A DNA stretch of 64,000 bases, taken from assembly GCA_002633025.1 (NCBI GenBank), contig NMRB01000123.1:147003-211002 (forward strand), written 5' to 3'. This document shows positions 47,088 to 58,773 of the stretch, in pieces. The notes beneath the pieces are model-generated. The model saw nothing but the letters and a program-made list of their open reading frames with translations, was not told where the DNA came from and searched no databases. The stretch's first letter is position 1. Each line of letters begins with the position of its first letter. The position numbers and the translations under genes are program-made. Source of the DNA: Notospermus geniculatus. Its lineage: Eukaryota; Nemertea; Pilidiophora; Heteronemertea; Lineidae.

Positions 47088-50000
47088 CTAATCTTCCTCG
47101 GGCATCTTGGCCTTGCCGCATTCACCGCATGACTTAGGACACATCAGCATACTCGACCGACTGCCGCATTTGCCTTTCCCCTTAATCGTCTCACAGAAAC
47201 TCACGTGATCACCGCATTTTGGAGGTCCTCCGGTCTTGACCTGAAACCAAGGACACTGCTGAATGACGAATAAAGAACCTGCGCCACTTGAGCTTTTATA
47301 CTCCTTTTTTGACGTCATCTCTCTGTTGCACTGCGTCAATGACGTCATGACGCGACGTTATTACATTGCATTGCATTGCATTGTTTTAACGTCTTTGCCA
47401 CAACGCCGTCCTCCGTTTCATCCGGAACAACCCATCAGGCCAAGGACCATTACCTAGTTTTACACTGTAGTTGCGACGAGGACACCTACATCTTCTAGTA
47501 GATAAATAAGAACATTAATTCTTACCTTACTCTTATCAGGGGTGTACTTCCAACCTTCCCTCTTACAGAAACCACAAGTTAAGGCACATTTCTTGCTACT
47601 GACGGGCTTATAATCTCCTCTGCAATGTCCGATCTTTTTGGTCGAGGCACACGTACCGGGTACCTGATCTGCGCACTTGTATGGACTCTTGAAGTTGGGC
47701 AGTTTTATCTCTGAAAAAGGAGGAGAGATAGGCATCAAGCGTTATCGTGGAACCCACTAGGTAGGCCAGTTTTATGTAACAGCACGTGCGAACTTTCGAA
47801 ACTGTGCGAGACGACGAAAAACACAAGAGTCACAGAACACCATAATAATAATGAAGCAACAACAAAACTTGTATTAGTTCGATTACTTACTCTGGAAAGC
47901 AAATATCTCACAGATTGACAGTATACTTTTGTCGTCCATGATCTGAATGCTGATATACTTCCCGCTCATCACCTTCTCGCAGTGGACGACCAACATGCTA
48001 CCCTCTCCTCTTAGCCTCAGTGCTGGAATGTGACAAGAAAGGCATCATCAATGGATTGTCATTAGAGACCAAGGGCTACCAGTCGTGTCCGTAGAGGGAG
48101 TGGTGCTCGTTGTACTTCCAATAACCCAAGGAGCAAAGGGGCAGAGCATTCTGATTCTGCAGCTCGACACTTTACCAACAGCAGCCCATTACCTCCAGAA
48201 GCTGCAGGTGAAGGTCTCTCTCACGAGGGCTCTTGCCAAAGAAGACATAAGCCATCTCATCCAGTTATAATAATAATAATAATAATAATAGTGAATTTTT
48301 ATAGCGCCCCTTTGAAATAAATCGTCAGCGGCGCTTTACAATAAAAACAAAAGTATGATGCCCGGTTGTTCAGCCTTGGCTTAAGCCAGAGTTGGGTCGA
48401 TCCCGACATAAGCGTGGCTTAAGCCAGACTTATATTTCACAGCGCGTTGCGCAGGTTGGGCTTCAAACACAAGCCAAGCTTAAGCCTTTCTTATAATAAA
48501 CCTGGCTGTGGGGTGGTTATAAGCGCGACTTACAATGGTANGATGGAGATACGAGGAGAAGGAACTCAGTTTTCAGGTCGTTTAACTTGAGTTTGTTGAC
48601 ACTCATCCACCGGCGGACCTCACCAAGACACTTTTCAAGCCTGCCAATGACACTTGTTAGTGCAGACACTGGAGTCAACCTGAACGCTTGCCATGTTTGT
48701 GTGTCATCAGCATAGAAATGGGAACATAAGCCATGTTCCTGCATGAGTCCCGCCAGTGGCTGAGTGTAACAAGAGAATAACAGTGGCCCAAGAACGCTGC
48801 CCTGTGGGACACCAAACTTTAAGTCGTGAGTATCTGACAGGGAGTCCCCAACTTTAACCCTAAAAGTGCGATTGGAAAGGTATGACTTAATCCAAGCTAG
48901 TACTGTACCATCGATACCGAACATCAGTTGTCAGTTGCTACCAAAATAACAGTTGCAGGCAAGGCTGATGATTTGAATCCGGACGACTGGGACAACTGGT
49001 CTCAATTCAGCGGCTAGAAACCAAGTTCTCTGTCAGTAGTTCCAGGCCAGAAGAAATTAGCTAAGAGTACTTTGTGTTAAAACGGACTGGACTTACGTGA
49101 CGACCGTTTATAACAGAGAGGATTCTTCGTGTGGTCTTTGCTGTTTCCGACTCTAATTTCAAAGTTCTTCAGACGAGTGTCTGCAATGACACCATAGTAT
49201 ATGTCATCAGAGAATCAACAGGACCGTTGAGCAACACAGAATACCTATCAAATTATCTAATAGTTTTTCCACTAGACAAGTTTCCCTATGACAATATTCA
49301 GAGTTGTGTGCACAATTTGATTCAAGATACCTTTTGCGCCGGTCAGTACAGAAAAATCACTGAAGTAGGGGCCTACCGGTACATGAAGATTTTAAAATGC
49401 AAGAGGTTCCCTTTCCCAAACATTACACTCCCCGGCGAATACTCACAGCGTTCGGGTCTGTTGAGGATGTGAATAGATTCGATGGGGCTGCCCTGGTACT
49501 CTGCAAGCACCTCCACTCTGATCCAGGGCTTGTTTTGTTTCTTTGTACTGATGCAGGAGGCGTAAACCGCTGAAACAACGATAGGGATGAGTTAGAGGCA
49601 GGAAGGGAAGTGTCGGTTGGCACATGTGCGGACCCCGAACCCACTACGACCGGAAATTTGGCTCGAAGGACGTCCTCCGTCGGCGGCGGCTTTGGCAGCG
49701 CCATGATACTGGGGGTACAGCACAGAACTCTCCTTGGAAGGAAGCTATAACCGCAGGTTGTCAAAAGGAACGTCTCATCGGGTCTAACAACACTAGTATT
49801 CCATGATTCAATGAATGGTTTCCTCTCGCGTATGCCAAGCTGGACGGGTGCCGAATCGCAACTGCCGTGGGACGAACATTCTGGGTATTCAACGGCTTGT
49901 AGTGACTTAAACAGGAATCCCACGCTCTCTTAACCACAACTTACGGTTCGCCTTGGTCTCATCTTGCAACATGGAAGCATAACTTCCATCAATCGCCTTC

Positions 50001-53000
50001 CACGCTCCATACTTGGCGCTGTTTCCGTTCTTTGTGCTGCTTTGCCTGGCGCGGGATCTCCACAAAATGTTGGCTTGAAAAAAAACGGACGATAAAAGTA
50101 TGCTTAAAAGAGACGTGGTGTGTGCCTTGTTTCAACATGAAGAGATCACGCATCTTGAGCGTAAGACTGATCAGTAGGCCTACAGCAGCAATCGTTGTAC
50201 AAGGGAAACTGTCGGTCCATGTCCGACCAACTTACATATGAACTTCGGTCTTTCGACTCCTTTCCTCAGTCTGGCTTTCGGCCGTGTGACACACTTGGAA
50301 ACCTTCGTGCTGGAAACGGGTAAAGAGAAAATAACGTTCTGGGTATAATCAATGTATTTTCGATTATAGATATCAAAAAACAGCACAAAAACGACACACA
50401 GCATACAATAAATCGGAAAGTCGTCTCCGAATATTTCGCAAATCTTCGACCCCAATCGGGGTCTTCCTCAGGCGCTATGTAGAAGAGATCACAGAGGATC
50501 TGAGAGATCCCAGGGATCACCTCTGGAATCTCTTCTACATAGCGCCTGAGGAAGACCCCGATTGGGGTCGAAGATTTGCGAAATATTCGGAGACGACTTT
50601 CCGATTTATTGTATTTTCGGTTACAGATTCCATTTGGAATATGTCATAGAAACCTTAAGATTACACAGTCATAATGATCATTAGAAAAGAGTAGCCGACT
50701 TAGCCAGAGAGTCATTGCGAACTCCTTGAAGGTAGTTCAAANGGTTTCCTCTCGCGTATGCCAAGCTGGACGGGTGCCGAATCGCAACTGCCGTGGGACG
50801 AACATTCTGGGTATTCAACGGCTTGTAGTGACTTAAACAGGAATCCCACGCTCTCTTAACCACAACTTACGGTTCGCCTTGGTCTCATCTTGCAACATGG
50901 AAGCATAACTTCCATCAATCGCCTTCCACGCTCCATACTTGGCGCTGTTTCCGTTCTTTGTGCTGCTTTGCCTGGCGCGGGATCTCCACAAAATGTTGGC
51001 TTGAAAAAAAACGGACGATAAAAGTATGCTTAAAAGAGACGTGGTGTGTGCCTTGTTTCAACATGAAGAGATCACGCATCTTGAGCGTAAGACTGATCAG
51101 TAGGCCTACAGCAGCAATCGTTGTACAAGGGAAACTGTCGGTCCATGTCCGACCAACTTACATATGAACTTTGGTCTTTCGACTCCTTTCCTCAGTCTGG
51201 CTTTCGGCCGTGTGACACACTTGGAGACCTTCGTGCTGGGAACGGGTAAAGAGAAAATAACGTTCTGGGTATAATCAACGGATTTTCGGTTATAGATTCC
51301 ATTTGGAATATGTCATAGAAACCTTAAGATTACACAGTCATAATGATCATTAGAAAAGAGTAGCCGACTTAGCCAGAGAGTCATTGCGAACTCCTTGAAG
51401 GTAGTTCAAATCCTTATGGTTACATTCTCTGCAAGGAAGTCCCACAGTTCCAGAATTAGCCAAGTCCACGAATTCCCCCTTTCACTTACTACAGGTATTC
51501 TATAAGAGCCTGGTTGTCACATCTGGACCAGTCATGATTGTACTGTGCACTCCTCATGAGACCCGAGTAGCAGAGCTTACTTGCCGGTGCTGGTGGATAA
51601 ACATCGGGCATTCCCAACCTGAAAGATAAAGAAGTTTACTGATGCCATGGAAATGCTGACGCCATTCTCGTGAGGAAGTCATTGAGAACATAGGGCCTAC
51701 TAGCACAAGGTACAAGGCAGGATCAAAAGAATGTCTAGCTATACTTACAAGTGGGCTGTTTCGTGGACAATGGCTCTGGTCAGCATGGATAAATCCATGG
51801 CCTGTGCCTTGACTGCAGCGCATTGTAACTTGGGTTGACAAGCACCACTCCCGATTGCTAAGCCTCCCAATCCACCAGTCATAAAGTCAGACCTAAAACA
51901 AAAGTAGAGACGGATTCAGAAACGCTGCCATGACTCACGGTTATAATACTTCCATGGATGACCCAAACGAGTCAGCGGTAGAGACCTAAAACAAACGTAA
52001 GATGCATAAAAAACGTCGTGAGGACTTAGCTGATCAAATACTGCTCATGGCATTCGACCAGTCTCTGGAGAGGAACGTTACTTACTCTGTCAAGATGAAG
52101 ACTGCATCCCACCACTTACTATCCTTGAAAACTTTCTTAAAGTAGTTACAGTTGTTCATCAGTCCGTATGACTGCCTCTTCCTGGATGTATCCGGGTTCT
52201 TCATGAGGCCATCATGCATGAGGATGACCTTGTTCATGGTCAACCAAACCTGGAATCCGAACGTTGGGTTCAGGAACCAGATTTGAGCCTTAAAGAGAAA
52301 AAGAGAAAGAATAATAAAAGTCATGTTAAACTGATTCTTGTTCTATTAACGGACCCTGTCTTGAGAAGGGGATTTAACATTACATTCTAAGTTTAGCCCT
52401 GGGGGTAGGTAGCAGGCCTACATGTCCTAGTCACTGAGGCGTCCCTGTAGGGAAATACATGTATGACTGGTGGCTGATACCAATACTTACGAAATTGTAC
52501 AGTTGGGCGACATGGAGGAACATCTGATCATCGGTTGATCGACTGATTGAATCAAAGAGATTACGGAACGACTGAAAGTATATATAGATATCAATGAAGG
52601 AATGTCCCCAAGATGGCTGAACTCAATCGTACTACATGTATTAAAGTGCTTCGTAGTATTCCGCGGAGAAGTTTCTGTGGAACTCGTTCCCACTCACGTG
52701 ATCTCCTCTGATACATTTTAAAAGTCGAACTTTCTGGGGAACGCAAGGAGCAGCTGATCCACGACTGCATAGGATACGTGACGATTTCTGGTTACATAAA
52801 ACCGAACCTCGTCCGAGTATGACCCCAGAACCGTCTCCTTTCCCTCTTCCCCCAAACCACAATCGTACTTACCACATCGACAATGGAGGAGAGATCTACA
52901 TAAATGACATAGCCTGGCGGGATGGGCTCTTGTAGGTCCAACTTAATATTTGCCCCTTCTTCTCTCTTGGCCATGTTGAGCGGGTGGTCGGGGTAGTCAT

Positions 53001-56000
53001 CGACGGAGAACACGCTGGCGTTCGTTTTGCGTTCACCTGGTATGAAATGAAGAAAAAAATACACAAGATGTAGCGATCTAACTTCCGCCAACTAAAGTGA
53101 ATCGTCGGATTGTCGTAGGACGATGGTTGCTCTTATCAGAGTCAAGAAATGTTTGACCAAGTATCAGAAACTCACCTCTCTTCATGATTATGTCCTTCAG
53201 CTTCTCAATGGGTTCTCTGATGGACCTTGCCTTGTCTCCATATTGCCTGAACGGGTTGATCTCATAGTCCTGTAGCGGAGTCTGGATGTACACTCTTGTC
53301 TGGAAAAAAGGCGACATTGCTTACACCGAAGCAAACTTGACGTTAGGCGGCGATATCTGGGGATATCACCACCTAGTGTCGACGCTAGATTTCCATCTTG
53401 AAAAGTAGTGTGCGCGCGCGCGGAGCGAACAGTAGAAATTAGTTTGTAAAGCGGTCACCCCATCACGTCGTTTTCTACGCTTAAAATATACATGGAGATA
53501 TTTGCAACAGAAGCCGAATCTCTTTGGTATAGGCTTACATGTAGGCCAAAAGATTCAGACCAAAACTTAGTAATGGCCAGTAAGACTTACCACGCCCGCT
53601 TCGCAGTTCGACAAGGCAGCCAGACCTCCCTCGTGTTCGCCACCATCAGCTGTGCCGATGTAGAAACAGTCATCTGGGACGCTGCCTTTTCCAACGATCT
53701 GAATTAAAAGTTAAAAAGTTAAAGTTTGGGTTTATAGTCTGATATCAACAACGGTAGAGGTATCATCCGACTTCACACTTTAACCACGAACTGTCATGAA
53801 ACCTTTCAATAGAACTCAGATGAGCTGCTCATTCAGCGCTACAATCGAGCATTTCCGACCGGTACCCATTTATACACCTGGGTGGAGAGAGGCCAGTGAG
53901 GCAGAGAGACTTGCCCAAAGTCTCACGCCCAGTGGGATTCGAACCTGGGACCCACTGACCGCTAGTCGGTGAAAACCTAAAGCATGACGCACACGAGCGA
54001 TTTTTTGAGCGATTTTCTAGGCGACTAGCCTTGCGACTACAGGAGCGACTGAACATATTTTTAGTTTTTTTAGTTTTTTTGACTCGTTTGCGACAAATGC
54101 TTCACTGGGAGATCAGTGACGTCGCGGATGACATTACTGATCGACCTCAAAGTAATTATCGCATGCGACCTAGTAGTCGCATCGGTAGTCGCCCCCATTT
54201 TAGTCGCTCGTGTGTGCGCCATGCTTAAGTAGGCTACTTTCCGTTCCACAGAGGTCGGTGCGGATGAACGCAAACATCGCCCCCTGGCGGAGAGTTTCCG
54301 TCCTTACCTTGCCGTGGGTGGTTCTCTTCTGGAACTTCGTGTTCTTGCCAAACAACATGACGTTTTGTTCGAGATTAAGGTACCACTCGGATCCTCCAAA
54401 TCCCTCGAAGTAGAACACCTTGTTTTTTTTATTCGAGGGGGTGAGGTCTTCAAGTTGGATGGTCATAGCTTTGTCCTCTGGAAATAAGGAGTGGTATGCT
54501 CAATGACGTCTTACCGAAGCCCAGAATGTCGGACTTCATGGAACGAACACGTTTGATGGCCTCCTGATTTCGAGAGTCCTCGCGAAATGCTTTGTACATG
54601 TACGAGAGGTGACTTCTTTCGATGAAGAATTTCAATGTTGGCTGATGATCGTCGATCTTTCCATTTTGCTACAAATAATGAAGCCTTTATCATACTTCAA
54701 ACTTCTCAGAAGAATCGTCCATGCTATTCTACTTACTGCAACGTTGCTTCAGATACTGGTTGACCCCATTCGTTCGCCGCCATCTTGGAAGCTTCTTCCC
54801 TATATGCAGTGCACACTCTTTCTTGCCAACATTCCACTGGACGCCACGACACCTATCGGCCGCAAGACACTTGTTCTCGCATTTCTCAAGATTGGTGATT
54901 CCTTTCTCCACCCGTGCTCTCTTCACGTTCTTATTTTTGTACAATTTCCAACATGCTGGAAGTTAATTTAGATCAACTGAGTACATACATCAAATCAAAG
55001 ATGCCCCTCACGTTAAAGTTTTCTCGTGAAGAATAGGGAGGTTTCGAAATCGAACGATAAACGTAAACTTTACGACAACGCTATTTTTCATACTACACAT
55101 TAACCAGATTTCATATTGCATTTTCGGTACAAAAATAACGTTGTCGTTAACGTTTACGTTTATCGTTTGATTTCGAAACCTCCCTATTGTCTCTCTGTGG
55201 GCGTAAAAGTCGTAAGAAAACCAACGATAGGGAGTTTTCGCAAAGCCTCCGAAACGCCAACACGAACGCCAAATCCATTGTTCGATGCCACGAAGAGAGC
55301 ACCGAACAAAAGGATTGGTGTTCGCGTTGGCGTTTCAGGGGCTTTGCGAAAATTATAATGGTAAATTGCCCAACTTGCACGAGACAACTCTCACGTTTTA
55401 CATTCATCACCAAAGCTAAGAATAATATACGTCGCCCAAAACCACAAAATTTAGCGAATGCGTTTAACCGACACAAAAGGAAACGTCGACCTCCATTTAC
55501 TGAATTCTCAACACACTCCTGCCTTATTCACGAAGCTTCCGTAACTTACGGGAGTGCGCAAACTATTGCCCTTTTGCGGACAACCTATTGTTCACTATCA
55601 GCCTGACAAAGGATTTGCGTACCCTTAAAGTTAAGGGAGCTTTGTGAATAAGGTCCCTGAAGAAAACGCCCAACATGTTCCCCTCCGATATCGTTCCCCA
55701 GCTAAATATCAGGAGGTGCAGCAATGTTGACACCTTTTACCTGACATATATAAATGTAAAATTCATGACGGTCACTCACTTTCATCGTAAACTCGCCGAA
55801 GTCTCGCCTCTTCTGCTATCTAAAATAAAAACGACCGAAGATGCATGTTGGGGTGTGTCCGTCATGCCTTGCAGCAAGAATGCAGTAGTAAATCTGTGGG
55901 AAATATCGGTCCCAGGGTAAAAAGATACCGGGGACTTTTTCTGTTTTTGTTGAAATTGCGACAGGCAGTAAAAGGTTGAAGAACATTCTTACCGTGACGA

Positions 56001-56049
56001 CGCAGAGGGCGCTCAGTGCCACAAACAGGGATAGAATTCTAATCCACAT
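47088..56049 (-). CDS. Secreted M12B-type metalloproteinase, same architecture (copy C)
   Basis: Eighteen in-phase exons, 772 residues: 55,993-56,049; 55,780-55,819; 54,737-54,955; 54,308-54,477; 53,591-53,698; 53,176-53,299; 52,873-53,036; 52,491-52,571; 52,086-52,288; 51,749-51,892; 51,490-51,618; exon 12 (51,162-51,235 or 50,236-50,309); exon 13 (50,871-50,999 or 49,945-50,073); 49,447-49,569; 49,097-49,180; 47,891-48,022; 47,526-47,710; 47,088-47,240. Exons 12 and 13 appear twice only because of the unmerged contig join at 50,741. Motifs: signal peptide MWIRILSLFVALSALCVVT; PAN; zinc site HETAHLLGMPD (432-442); SGLMRS Met-turn; WSRCDNQAL; F-type-lectin-like domain (ILNRPER.TRLKNFEIRVGN, CEIFAF); two ShKT domains. 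Clearly older as a duplicate than the A/B pair, with many amino-acid changes but the same exon phases. Confidence 0.83.
48517..48924 (-). mobile_element. Non-LTR retrotransposon reverse-transcriptase fragment
   Basis: An open frame in intron 15 of copy C carries FGVPQGSVLGPLLF and FYADDTQTW, the template-grip and catalytic YADD motifs of LINE-type reverse transcriptases, preceded by a fingers-like segment (WIKSYLSNRTFRVKV). It is truncated at both ends and interrupted by a single N at 48,541. A nearby (taa)n run with tttttatagcgcccc at 48,268-48,340 looks like the tail of another retroelement. Confidence 0.9.
49817..51410. repeat. Direct copies either side of N 50,741 (unmerged contigs)
   Basis: 49,817-50,740 and 50,742-51,410 start and end with the same sequence (ggtttcctctcgcgtatgcc to gtagttcaaa). 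They differ by a few substitutions and by a palindromic insertion present only in the left copy. The duplication begins exactly at the single N, which points to two haplotype contigs laid end to end. Confidence 0.85.
50404..50613. mobile_element. Foldback element with 86-bp perfect arms
   Basis: 50,404-50,489 and 50,528-50,613 are perfect reverse complements by eye around a 38-bp spacer. The word gtattttcg(g/a)tta(t/c)aga flanks the insertion on both sides, suggesting a target duplication of about 16 bp. The right haplotype copy (near 51,280) has the site without the insertion. Confidence 0.85.
53705..53960. mobile_element. Interspersed SINE-like repeat, copy 2
   Basis: Matches 15,985-16,270 (aagtttgggtttatagtctg, ttgcccaaagtct, cagtgggattcgaacc). 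It lies in intron 4 of copy C and is absent from the same intron of copies A and B. Confidence 0.65.
53981..54225. mobile_element. Harbinger-like MITE with TAA target duplication, intron 4 of copy C
   Basis: Ends agcatgacgcacacgagcga and tcgctcgtgtgtgcgccatg + ct form inverted repeats. TAA flanks both sides (53,978-53,980 and 54,226-54,228). The interior contains repeated gcgactag/tagtcgc words, like the element at 44,827-45,290. Confidence 0.78.
55032..55188. mobile_element. Foldback element with 49-bp arms, intron 2 of copy C
   Basis: 55,032-55,080 and 55,140-55,188 are near-perfect reverse complements starting aatagggaggtttcgaaatc. Same outer word as 31,190-31,309. A further imperfect foldback of about 55-bp arms follows immediately (55,234-55,356, agttttcgcaaagcc...). 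Confidence 0.8.
55234..55356. repeat. Imperfect foldback, ~55-bp arms, intron 2 of copy C
   Basis: The left arm from ttttcgcaaagcctccgaaa is mirrored by the right arm ending ggggctttgcgaaaa; arms share cgccaac(a/g)cgaac words. It makes long open frames on both strands that are not coding. Confidence 0.7.
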
Positions 56050-56292
56050 CTGAAAATGAACACCACAAAATGAACACAAGGGCTGATGGCGCACTCGATT
56101 CAATTTTTCAAGGAAGGTAACCTTGCCATCTTCGTGTCCTTGTGCTGTGGACACTGTGAAACTTGCAGTGCAAGCGGAGGGAACGGATATGAATTAGGAC
56201 TTGACGAAGGAGGCATGGAAACAGGGGGAAATGCCAAAAATGAAAAGTAATCCTACCTTTTTGAACTAGTATCCCTTCAGTTGCTGACTTAC

Positions 56293-56387
56293 CCTGCCGT
56301 CTAGAGCAGGTGAATAGAGCTGGCACTCCTGTGGCTGAGGGGAGACCACTTCTATTTTATATCGTACTCATGACGTCATATCACGTG
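56293..56387 (-). promoter_or_regulatory. Core promoter and noncoding first exon of copy C
   Basis: CACGTG at 56,382-56,387, TGACGTCA at 56,371-56,378, TATA box ATATAAAATAG at 56,352-56,362, and leader exon ending at 56,293 before GTAAGT. The copy C TATA box is closer to consensus than the TACAAAAT of A and B, and its leader donor is stronger (GTAAGT against GTACGT). Confidence 0.6.
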
Positions 56388-56715
56388 GTTTGCATCCTCC
56401 CACAGCAGGGTTTTTACCACGCTCCACTCGCGCAAGCTTTGTGTGCGAGCGCATGAAGAGGAGCGAGACCAGCGCCCTGCTATGGGAGGATGGTACTTCG
56501 AGACCGGCGTCGATGGCTTCGGGGCCATCACCAAAGTCTTCAATTATTGAGAAATCCAAGAGTGTTTCAATGCTTTACGATAAAATCTAACCAGTCAGTA
56601 GTCCTTCTCTTCTTGCCTTCCATGAACATTCGCGAACATCAGTTGGCCTCTCTTGAACATAGACGTCAGAAAAGCACGCACACGATCCACCAAAGGTGAT
56701 CATGGAGCACTAAAC

Positions 56716-56807
56716 TCATCCTAAGAATATCAGGGGTTCCTAGCACTCGCACTCTTCCTCACCGGGAAGGGAGCGAGCGCTAAGAACCCCTGATGTTCTC
56801 AGGATGA
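56716..56807. mobile_element. Foldback element with 43-bp arms and CTAAAC target duplication
   Basis: The arms start tcatcctaagaatatcagggg and end ccccTGATGTTCTCAGGATGA. CTAAAC is repeated on both sides. The homologous places upstream of copies A and B (ggagcattaaac, near 37,955 and 44,240) lack it, giving an empty site. Related to the hairpin at 7235-7300. Confidence 0.82.
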
Positions 56808-57214
56808 CTAAACCCGACTTTTGTTGGTGTCCAACGTGTCCTTCAGCCTAAGTCTGACCAATGTACACATTACAAGGATCTGAAACTTGAAGGTTCATCG
56901 GTACAAGAGAAATGCACTTTTGAGCCAACCCCTTTTGACAACGCCACTCAGGACAAGCCTTACTATATCAGCAATAGACTGACTAATATTGCACAAAGTG
57001 ATCTAGCATCACTTGAGAGGAAATTGGTATGAGGTTATTACCCCGCACCTTCCGTCTCGCTTTTTATGTTTTAATAATAGTGCTATATTCGGTGAATGGT
57101 CCGTGATGTCCTCATCAGGCGATTGATCGGGCAAACCCTTGCTCTCTACGTGTCCAGAGGTGTTAATTTATCAGTCATTACATGTACTTTTAAAAGCCAC
57201 ATAGACAATGTCTG

Positions 57215-58773
57215 TACAGTTAGGCCTACTAAACAGTTAGTCTAGTTCAAGTACCTAAGATTCTTGCTAGACTAAACTACATGTAGGTATTGGTAAGATG
57301 GTGGCCAGCGGCCCTGGTTGTACTGCAAGTTGACCGATCCATCCAAACTCAGAAGTTGACCAGGAGCTGCATCGACTCGAGACTGGTTCCAATCCGACCG
57401 CTAGGGCTAATGTGACTCACATTAGCCCTAACGGTGTCATCTGGAACCAGTCTGCATCTACGCCCATGTGCTGCGCATGCGCACTTGCCTAATCTGCCAG
57501 CATCACCAAATGGTCTGCTTCAGTCAGAGTTTATGAGGGAAAGTTTGCCTGGTTCAAACCTGGTTGAAGAAGTCAACTTTTCGCAAAAATCGCTATAAAC
57601 AAACATTATGATATTGTTCTGTTGGTAGCCGGACTATTTCCCATCGTCTGAATGACAATGATGATGTAGTTACTTTGATAATTGGTTGTTATTATGATGA
57701 CCAGGATCATAATCATTATCATTACGACATGGGATGGATACATACTACCATCGCCTCATCTCTTTAATTCATCTAGTAATAGGCTGTTAATACAGTGACA
57801 GCGAGCAACAGCGGAAAACTTACCAATAACACAACAATGCCGTGTAAAAGAAGCCTTGCCTCTCACCCGATGCTATGGATTCGAACTCGGCCCCGCAACA
57901 CTCAAGACGCCATCTTTGGAGTCGACGGTGGCGATCCTAGCGGCAGCTCAACCAGCGAGGAGAAACGTTAGTTTTGTTTTCTTCGCTTTATTTTTCATCC
58001 GTTACTAACCTCAACTGTTCTCACAAGTATTCTAAAAGAGGTATTTCTTACAGAGGGGCTAAAATGTACAGGTTGCCCAATATTATCAGAAAGGGTAGGG
58101 CTAGTGATAGCCATGGAGCTGATCGACGATCTAATTGGCCCATTTGTGCCACGTGACCGTGTGGAATTTCATTACGCGTTAGGCCATCGTCTACCGTGGG
58201 CAAAAATCGTTTTTCGTTAGTTCCCAGTTTGAATTCTATTCTGTAGATTCACACACTTCATTCCGGTGTCATTTCCTGTCCAAAGTAAAGCTACAGCATA
58301 AATGCTGTAAATTAATACGCCATGTTTATGAAAAAGGTGGTGTTCACCTACCTACGCATGACGACGCATATATAGTTTTCCAACATTTTACATCAATTTG
58401 ATTATTCGATAGGTATCAGATGTATTCCAGGATCGGCCATGGCACTCACTTGGAGCCTACCCATCATAAAATGCGTTATATACTTACATATTACAACAAG
58501 AGATATAGATACATATATTCATTCGTAAACAAAGATATAGAGTTTTGGTATCAAACACTAGAGACTAGATTCACTATACATTTACATCTCGATTATGAAG
58601 ATTATCAACTCGACACTAACCACATTCCGTATCGTACATAAGTTTCATTCTAACACATCTTAAATGTAATACTGTGATGTACCGTATTACCTGACTATTT
58701 TGGTTCTATTAAATACATATATGTACATGTATTATGCAATAAGAGTAACATACACAGACTTCTATAAACAAAA
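57215..58773. repeat. Left copy of a 1.56-kb direct duplication flanking the gap
   Basis: Starts tacagttaggcctactaaac and is nearly identical to 59,446-60,994, with small insertions and deletions. One indel concerns a hairpin word (actggttccaatccgaccgc) present only in the left copy. No gene is recognised in it. Confidence 0.88.
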
